Below are positions 1-4,479 of a DNA stretch of 6,827 nucleotides, piece by piece. The notes under the pieces are model-generated. The model searched no databases, had not been told where the DNA came from, and was given only the letters and a program-made list of their open reading frames with translations. Within the stretch, counting starts at the first letter, position 1; each line of letters opens with the position of its first letter. The stretch spans positions 1-6,827 of the forward strand of contig JAHEFC010000214.1 in the NCBI GenBank assembly GCA_024640385.1, read 5' to 3'. The DNA is from Sphingobacteriales bacterium (GTDB lineage Bacteria > Bacteroidota > Bacteroidia > Chitinophagales > Chitinophagaceae). The position numbers were made by a program, and so were the translations under genes.

Positions 1-1
1 A

Positions 2-109
2 TATGAGAAAGCGTTCAAGTATTTCCTTGCTGCATTAGTGATCATTATCCTGATGACGCCCTGGCCTTTCAGGGAAATGATCGGAAGGCCATTGTTTCCG
101 GGAATGTAG
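2..109 (+). CDS. C-terminal tail of an unrecognised membrane protein (5' partial)
   Basis: The plus strand is open from the window edge to a TAG stop at 107-109, giving 35 residues. They start with charged and aromatic residues (YEKAFKYF), followed by a hydrophobic stretch (LAALVIIILM) that looks like a final membrane span, then a short tail TPWPFREMIGRPLFPGM. The clean hydrophobic-then-polar pattern and the stop just before a repeat array and terminator support a real gene end. I do not recognise the family. The tail could belong to any small multi-pass inner-membrane protein, and DoxX-like proteins are one unproven possibility. The gene converges on the nos operon, so it is a separate transcription unit and need not relate to N2O reduction. 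The start lies outside the window. Confidence 0.6.
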   Translation, partial: YEKAFKYFLAALVIIILMTPWPFREMIGRPLFPGM

Positions 110-111
110 TT

Positions 112-181
112 TGAAGCGAGAGGCGAGGGGAGAAAGTCGAGGGGCGAGAGGCGAAAGGCGAGAGGTGGGAGGCGTGAGGAA
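112..181. repeat. Left arm of inverted heptad-repeat array (10 units)
   Basis: Ten consecutive 7-bp units fit a degenerate pattern close to NNAGGCG on the plus strand: TGAAGCG, AGAGGCG, AGGGGAG, AAAGTCG, AGGGGCG, AGAGGCG, AAAGGCG, AGAGGTG, GGAGGCG, TGAGGAA. The arm begins 2 bases after the stop codon at 107-109. It is nearly all purine on the plus strand, in mirror sense to the pyrimidine-rich right arm. Two-unit words are shared with the right arm in reverse complement, for example CGCCTCT-CGCCCCT. The repeat family was not identified. Confidence 0.85.
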
Positions 182-204
182 AGATTGGCTGGTTTTTAAA
201 TAAT

Positions 205-231
205 AAAGGTTGTCACAATCGGACAACCTTT
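205..231. terminator. Bidirectional intrinsic terminator hairpin
   Basis: A perfect 10-bp stem, AAAGGTTGTC (205-214) pairing with GACAACCTTT (222-231), encloses a 7-base loop ACAATCG. It sits midway between two convergent genes, so it can end transcripts from both sides. On the plus strand the stem is followed by TTTTAAATTTTT, a good U-rich tail. On the minus strand the tail ATTATTTAAAAA is less U-rich but adequate. This is probably the end of the nos-haemoglobin operon and of the plus-strand gene ending at 109. Confidence 0.85.
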
Positions 232-246
232 TAAATTTTTAAATCT

Positions 247-344
247 TTCCTTTCGCCTTTCGCCTTTCGCCTTTCGCCTCCCACCTCACGCCTCTCGCCC
301 CTCGCCTCCCACCTCACGCCTCTTGCCTCCCGCCTCCCGCCTCA
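247..344. repeat. Right arm of inverted heptad-repeat array (14 units)
   Basis: Fourteen consecutive 7-bp units cover exactly 98 bases: TTCCTTT, three CGCCTTT, then CGCCTCC, CACCTCA, CGCCTCT, CGCCCCT, CGCCTCC, CACCTCA, CGCCTCT, TGCCTCC, CGCCTCC, CGCCTCA. The three-unit block at 275-295 recurs exactly at 303-323, a 28-bp higher-order period. The junction AATCTTTCCT (242-251) next to this arm is repeated in reverse complement at 177-186 next to the left arm, so both arms grow outward from the same core border. The last unit contains the haemoglobin stop codon (342-344). Confidence 0.88.
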
Positions 345-716
345 GGCCTTGATCTTCATCTGCATCACCGTAGCTATACTGGTAGCGCGTTGTTTGGCCA
401 GTTCAGCCTTATCACCATCAAAGTTTTCGTCTACAGTTGCATGAAACAGCTGGAGCCAGCGCTTAAAATGTTCTGGTGTGAAGTTCACAACATTATTAAG
501 CTGCCGGTGAATGATCATCGGGTTACCAGTATAATTGGCAGTAAAGAATAGCACGCTTTCCCAGAAATCATACATCACTGGCAGGTGTTTGTCCCAGTTG
601 ACTTTAAAGATGTCTTCGAAGATATATCCAATGGTGTCATCCGCTTTCACCTTATCGTAGAACCTGTTGACCAGGATGATCACCTCATTCCTCGAACTGA
701 TATCAGTCTTTTTCAC
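342..716 (-). CDS. Group III truncated haemoglobin
   Basis: This 124-residue haem protein matches the group III (P) truncated haemoglobin pattern, of which Campylobacter jejuni Ctb (127 residues, from memory) is the model. The characteristic residues align: Tyr B10 at Y20 in RFYDKV, distal-side His E7 at H44 in WDKHLPVMYDFW, proximal His F8 at H70 in IIHRQL, and Trp G8 at W87 in KRWLQLF. It is cytoplasmic, with no signal peptide. The family binds O2 and NO, and a role in NO or O2 handling is inferred here from context. The start is GTG (714-716), one base after the nosY stop. The ATG at 716-718 is out of frame and meets TGA at once, and the next in-frame ATG (M48) would remove the E7 helix. 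The gene ends the operon, and its TGA lies inside the heptad array. Family assignment is firm; physiology is inference. Confidence 0.9.
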   Translation of the reverse strand: MKKTDISSRNEVIILVNRFYDKVKADDTIGYIFEDIFKVNWDKHLPVMYDFWESVLFFTANYTGNPMIIHRQLNNVVNFTPEHFKRWLQLFHATVDENFDGDKAELAKQRATSIATVMQMKIKA

Positions 717-720
717 ATCA
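714..720 (-). other. nosY stop / haemoglobin GTG start junction
   Basis: On the minus strand the bases read TGATGTG. The nosY stop TGA (718-720) is followed by one base and then the GTG start of the haemoglobin (714-716). No Shine-Dalgarno sequence precedes it; the upstream bases are A-rich nosY codons. Re-initiation by ribosomes finishing nosY is the simplest way to translate the haemoglobin. Confidence 0.7.
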
Positions 721-1485
721 GAGGTTTTTGATTTTGAATTTCTTAACAGAAAGGGAGAGGGGCACTATCACCCAAAGCAGCATAACCGATATCGACAGGA
801 TCATTCCCCAGCTCTGTCCAAAGAATGACTTGAACACCGCAGATGTTACGCCCATCAGTGCGGAAATATCCAGCTTGAGCAGGATCATAATCCTTGACAG
901 GTCCACCGGGTTAAGCATACTAACTGCTACCAGCCCCTTTTCAACAGGGTAATCCATGAACTGGAACAGCAGGAACATCACCAGGCCATCATACAACAAC
1001 GTGAAGAACAACCATAACAGAATGGAAACTCCAATGCCTTTGGCTTTGTCCCTGGTATAAACGGCTGACAGGGCGGCAATAGCTACAAAAATGACAGTGA
1101 GAATGATGCCCATGGATGCGATCATGATACCGGTTCCATTTCCATTGTAGATCAAAATGGGCAGTACGCATCCGCCAATAAAAGCGAGGCTCAGGGAAAG
1201 CCCCAGGCCGGCAACCAGGCTGAGCCAGATGTTTTTTCTTTTCAGTGGCTGGGATACCAGTAATTCAATGAATTCTGAAGCATTGTATATATAAATAGTG
1301 GAAAAGATAATGCTGACCAGCGGGACAATGATCAGGATCACATTCAGCAGGCTGAGGAGGCCCTTCGAAGTATCCGTCTCCATATTGAACACACTGAGCG
1401 ACATGCACAATAACAGTAATGCATAACCGATTACAATCCTGTTCTTGAGGATGTCCAGGATAACGTATTTAATGATCTTGTTCAT
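718..1485 (-). CDS. nosY: NosY, permease of the nos ABC transporter
   Basis: This 255-residue integral membrane protein has about six hydrophobic spans, near residues 16-34, 44-68, 88-112, 117-142, 151-174 and 226-247. That is the size and topology of NosY and other ABC-2 type permeases. The span order, the motif NPVDLSRI (192-199) and the position directly after nosF support the call. With NosF it forms the ABC transporter that works with periplasmic NosD to mature the CuZ centre of NosZ. The cargo is generally thought to be a sulfur species, which this sequence cannot show. The ATG at 1483-1485 overlaps the nosF stop by four bases, and the TGA stop at 718-720 is one base from the next start. 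From sequence alone it resembles any small ABC-2 permease; the neighbours make the assignment. Confidence 0.88.
   Translation of the reverse strand: MNKIIKYVILDILKNRIVIGYALLLLCMSLSVFNMETDTSKGLLSLLNVILIIVPLVSIIFSTIYIYNASEFIELLVSQPLKRKNIWLSLVAGLGLSLSLAFIGGCVLPILIYNGNGTGIMIASMGIILTVIFVAIAALSAVYTRDKAKGIGVSILLWLFFTLLYDGLVMFLLFQFMDYPVEKGLVAVSMLNPVDLSRIMILLKLDISALMGVTSAVFKSFFGQSWGMILSISVMLLWVIVPLSLSVKKFKIKNL
1482..1485 (-). other. nosF/nosY ATGA stop-start overlap
   Basis: The minus strand reads ATGA. TGA (1482-1484) ends nosF after Q-T-R, and ATG (1483-1485) starts nosY. This fixes the nosY start and implies translational coupling, as expected for the two halves of one ABC transporter. Confidence 0.85.
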
Positions 1486-2198
1486 CTTGTCTGGATTTTA
1501 CTCATAACGGATGCAATGGCTCCTGAGAGCCTGTCTTTCCCTGTGTCTTTTTTGAGATTCTCCAGGGACTTGTGAAAAACAAGCCTGCCATCCTGCAGAT
1601 AGATCACTTCGGTGATGATATCGTCAAGATCACTCAGTATATGAGATGTGATAAGTATCAGTTTCCCTTTTTCTTTCTCTTTCCTGATCTTTTCTTTCAG
1701 GATCTCTGATGCAACCGGGTCGAGGCCGGCAGTTGGCTCATCAAGGATGAGAACCTGAGGCTGGAACAGGAAGGCCAGCGAGGCGCTTACTTTCTGTCTT
1801 GTTCCCCCGGACAGGTTGCTCATTCTCTTATTGCTGATCTTCCCGAGATCGAAGGATTCAAAAAGTTCGTTGTCGAATACCGGGTTGAATGGTTTCCGAA
1901 TGTCTTTCATCATCCTAAGGAGCTGGTCAATGGTCATGTTATCGGGATACCTGCCGGTTTGTGGCATGTAGCCGATGTGCTGCCTGTATTTCCAGTCTTT
2001 GGCGATGTTCTGTTTGTCGAATGTGATGAAACCGCTGTCAGGCACCACCATGCCCAGCAGGCATTTTATGAAAGTGGTTTTACCAGAGCCGTTAGGGCCT
2101 ATCAATGAAATACTCTGTCCCCTGTTGCAGGTCACACTAACGTCGTCCAGGGCCTTGAGTTTTCCATATTGCTTGGTTACATTGGTTGCAATGATCAT
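1482..2198 (-). CDS. nosF: NosF, ATPase of the nos ABC transporter
   Basis: This 238-residue cytoplasmic ABC ATPase carries all the nucleotide-binding motifs: Walker A GPNGSGKT (34-41), Q-loop Q80 in YMPQ, signature LSGGT (129-133), Walker B VLILDEP (149-155) with the catalytic glutamate E154, D-loop AGLD (157-160), and switch histidine H186 in ITSHIL. It drives the NosFY transporter that supports copper-sulfur centre assembly of NosZ. Many clade I NosF proteins run to about 300 residues. This one has only a short tail after the core, with no long C-terminal extension. It starts with ATG inside the nosD stop and runs into nosY with a second 4-base overlap. The motifs prove an active-looking ABC ATPase; the nos assignment rests on its place between nosD and nosY. 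Confidence 0.92.
   Translation of the reverse strand: MIIATNVTKQYGKLKALDDVSVTCNRGQSISLIGPNGSGKTTFIKCLLGMVVPDSGFITFDKQNIAKDWKYRQHIGYMPQTGRYPDNMTIDQLLRMMKDIRKPFNPVFDNELFESFDLGKISNKRMSNLSGGTRQKVSASLAFLFQPQVLILDEPTAGLDPVASEILKEKIRKEKEKGKLILITSHILSDLDDIITEVIYLQDGRLVFHKSLENLKKDTGKDRLSGAIASVMSKIQTR
2195..2198 (-). other. nosD/nosF ATGA stop-start overlap
   Basis: The minus strand reads ATGA. TGA (2195-2197) ends nosD after P-A-L, and ATG (2196-2198) starts nosF. No Shine-Dalgarno sequence is seen upstream, so coupled re-initiation is likely. Confidence 0.85.
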
Positions 2199-3445
2199 AA
2201 TGCTGGAGGATTAAAGGCCAGGGGCCGGATGAAAGGGGTATCATCTTTCAATGCTTCGGGCGTTATACCGGGAAAAACTTTTTCAGCTTTATCCATCAGC
2301 CCCACCATGAAACTTCTGAACAGCATCAGGGTTGCCGGGTTTCTTTCCACGATCATTGAAAAAATGCTCACCGGCCTGAAAGGAATATCACCTTTCCCGT
2401 CACGGTCAAGGTCATATCCTTCATACTTATCCCAATAATTGCCGGTGAAATTGTTGAGTTGAAGGGAACCGTTGGTGGCTATGTCAAATGTGTTCCCTGA
2501 AAAATTATTCTCGTTAATGATATTGTCTGTGCAGCTGGCCTGTATTTTGACGGCCCAGCCGTTATTTTTGAATTGATTGTGCCGAATGGTGATCCTGTTA
2601 GATCCTTCCATATAGATGCTGGCAGTGTTCTGGGAGAATATATTGTTCTCTACCCGGGAGTCGGAAATATCTTTCATCAGAATTCCGTAAGCAGCATTAC
2701 CCCAGTTCCTGGCAAAGAGGTTGTTGTGCATATGTACACCTTTGCTGTACATCACGGCCACACCTGCGCCGTTATCGGTAAAACTGTTTCCCAGGTACCA
2801 GTTATTATGTGAGAACATAAAATGGAGTCCGTATCGCACATTGTTTGTACTGATATTTCCTCTAATGGTCGACTCTGTTACAAATTCGAAATAGATGCCA
2901 TCGCGGTGACCACTGATCCTGTTATTGAGGATCAGCATGTGATCGCTTTTCCAGCAGTGAATTCCATTGGCAGATGATATTTCATCAAATCCATTGGCCT
3001 TGAATCGGTTGTTTGCGATGGTTGTATTGTGGGCATGCTGACCATAGATCCCGAAGAAACAATTCTCAAAATAATTGTCCCTGATCAGTATGTTTCCGGA
3101 ATTGAGTATGCGCAGGGCGGCTATGTCTTCATATCCCGATTTTCCGGAATTGAGGAAATGCAAACCCTGGATGATCACGAAATCCGAGCTGATCACCATG
3201 ATCTCGTATTTATTTCCACCGTCGATCACGGGGCTGTTTTTACCAATCAGGAACAGCGGTTTACTGATGGTGATGGTGCTCGCGATCTGGAATCTGCCAC
3301 CTTCAAGAATAATGGAATCACCAGCAGCAGCATCATTGATGACCTGCTGCAGTGAAATTCCATTTTCTCCTTTAATGGTGGTCACTTTGGCTGAAAGTGA
3401 ATGAAAAGCAAGGAGGCAACATGTTATGAGGATTAGGTATTTCAT
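2195..3445 (-). CDS. nosD: NosD, periplasmic beta-helix maturation protein
   Basis: NosD is the periplasmic partner of NosFY, needed to assemble the CuZ centre. With the ATG at 3443-3445 the protein has 416 residues. A Sec signal peptide begins MKYLILITCCLLAFHSLSA with cleavage probably near 19-20. After it comes a right-handed parallel beta-helix of repeated turns, roughly 45-340, rich in N-N-x-F and G-I/G-L rungs (NNRF, NNIF, NENNF). A C-terminal block NYWDKYEGYDLDRDGKGDIPF (336-356) is typical of NosD, and a helical tail follows. An upstream in-frame GTG at 3461-3463 would add six residues (MERHIQ) before the signal peptide. The ATG is preferred because it gives a clean signal and the same ATGA overlap seen at the next two junctions. 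NosD proteins resemble other CASH-type beta-helix proteins, but the context makes this call secure. Confidence 0.93.
   Translation of the reverse strand: MKYLILITCCLLAFHSLSAKVTTIKGENGISLQQVINDAAAGDSIILEGGRFQIASTITISKPLFLIGKNSPVIDGGNKYEIMVISSDFVIIQGLHFLNSGKSGYEDIAALRILNSGNILIRDNYFENCFFGIYGQHAHNTTIANNRFKANGFDEISSANGIHCWKSDHMLILNNRISGHRDGIYFEFVTESTIRGNISTNNVRYGLHFMFSHNNWYLGNSFTDNGAGVAVMYSKGVHMHNNLFARNWGNAAYGILMKDISDSRVENNIFSQNTASIYMEGSNRITIRHNQFKNNGWAVKIQASCTDNIINENNFSGNTFDIATNGSLQLNNFTGNYWDKYEGYDLDRDGKGDIPFRPVSIFSMIVERNPATLMLFRSFMVGLMDKAEKVFPGITPEALKDDTPFIRPLAFNPPAL
3442..3445 (-). other. nosL/nosD ATGA stop-start overlap
   Basis: The minus strand reads ATGA. TGA (3442-3444) ends the NosL fusion after D-I-S-K, and ATG (3443-3445) starts nosD directly before its signal peptide. 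This favours the ATG start over the upstream GTG at 3461-3463. Confidence 0.75.
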
Positions 3446-4461
3446 TTGGATATGTCTTTCCACGCGAGTACTTCACCCGGGTAATCTGCTTTGACGGCTT
3501 CCATTTTTTCGTTGGTGGAAAAAGCCGCAATATTGCCGGCCATCGGACTGCGAAGCTTTTCACTTTTGAGCAGGATGGCTTTTTCTGCAGCAATGAATTG
3601 TCCAGGGTTAGCATAATCTACCAGCCATACAGATTTAAGATCTGCTGTTGAAAAATTCCCCATGGCCATATAGCCCGTGAGGCAATGCATGTCGTCGAAG
3701 CGGGATATTCTTCCTTTTTTAGTGATCAGTTCTCCGCCAAACTTAGGATCGGTCAGTGTCATCTTGCAGAAATCGCAGGCATCAACACCCATTTTCAGCG
3801 GTTCAGGTTGTGCAGTGCATGAACTCACGATCATGGCCATCAGAGCAGCAGTGGCAGCCGTTTTGATCTCCAGCTTCCTGGTGATCTTAACTGTTTTTCT
3901 AAGCTCAAAAACGAGTAAAATGGCCAGCAGAACTCCAACGATCAGAAAGATCCATCCGCCTGCATCGGGCATGGAATATGCCCCGAAGTTCAGTAATTGC
4001 TTGAACCCGATGAGCGGTGGCTGGTATGCCATACCGGGAACCTGAATGGGAGCTGTGGAATCGAGATTGTGCCCATAATTATATTCCCACCTGTAAAAAT
4101 CTACCATGGCAATGATACCGAAGGCTACAAAGAGAACGGTCCAAACGGTATAGAACCATTTGCGGTTGCTCAGTAAAGTAAGAAATCCAAATAATGCAAA
4201 TGCCCCGATAATATATGGAAGAACAGTGAACTCAATAAAATCCTGGGTATGCAAAGTGCGCATACCTATGTAGTGATTCAGGCCATTGATCACATCCACA
4301 TCACCACCGAGTTTATGAGGGTAGATCACAAGGGCCAGGCCCTCGGGATATTGAGGCGCGGTCAATTGGATCCTCCACATGGGAAGAAACAGCACTGCTA
4401 CCAGTCCAATTGAACTGAGCAATGTGAGGATCCTGGTAACAGGCTGTAACTTATTATTCAT
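3442..4461 (-). CDS. nosL: Fusion of a four-span membrane domain to NosL copper chaperone
   Basis: This 339-residue protein has two parts. Residues 1-200 form a membrane domain with spans near 11-28, 78-97, 102-121 and 168-187. Its predicted periplasmic loops carry possible copper ligands (H49, H63, M67, H71; H131, M144, M164) and the motif INGLNHYIGM (59-67 region). Residues 201-339 are a complete NosL domain. It has a hydrophobic segment ending in a lipobox-like VSSC (C215), the metal motif CDFCKM (C229, C232, M234), DDMHC (M258, C260) and SPMAGNIAAF near 305-314. NosL is an outward-facing lipoprotein that binds Cu(I) and supplies NosZ. The positive-inside pattern puts the NosL domain in the periplasm. 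The membrane half, directly after nosZ, may correspond to the clade II protein NosB; that is inference. It starts with ATG 18 bases after the nosZ stop and overlaps nosD. Confidence 0.88.
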   Translation of the reverse strand: MNNKLQPVTRILTLLSSIGLVAVLFLPMWRIQLTAPQYPEGLALVIYPHKLGGDVDVINGLNHYIGMRTLHTQDFIEFTVLPYIIGAFALFGFLTLLSNRKWFYTVWTVLFVAFGIIAMVDFYRWEYNYGHNLDSTAPIQVPGMAYQPPLIGFKQLLNFGAYSMPDAGGWIFLIVGVLLAILLVFELRKTVKITRKLEIKTAATAALMAMIVSSCTAQPEPLKMGVDACDFCKMTLTDPKFGGELITKKGRISRFDDMHCLTGYMAMGNFSTADLKSVWLVDYANPGQFIAAEKAILLKSEKLRSPMAGNIAAFSTNEKMEAVKADYPGEVLAWKDISK

Positions 4462-4479
4462 TATGTTGATTTTAAACTC

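Noticed and set aside
35..226. Minus-strand frame of 63 codons across the left repeat array.
   Set aside because: It is made of repeat-derived Ser/Pro/Arg/Leu codons, overlaps the end of the plus-strand gene and the terminator hairpin, and has no recognisable fold.
112..344. CRISPR array.
   Set aside because: Units are 7 bp, contiguous and degenerate, with no spacers, and they occur as two inverted arms; there is no cas gene nearby.
2573..3404. Plus-strand open frames of 79 to 109 codons opposite nosD.
   Set aside because: They mirror the repetitive beta-helix codons of nosD on the other strand. No start signal or plausible protein is seen, and nosD explains the sequence.
3461..3463. Upstream GTG start for nosD adding six residues.
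   Set aside because: It would put MERHIQ before a complete signal peptide and overlap nosL by 22 bases. The ATG at 3443-3445 fits both the signal peptide and the ATGA overlap pattern.
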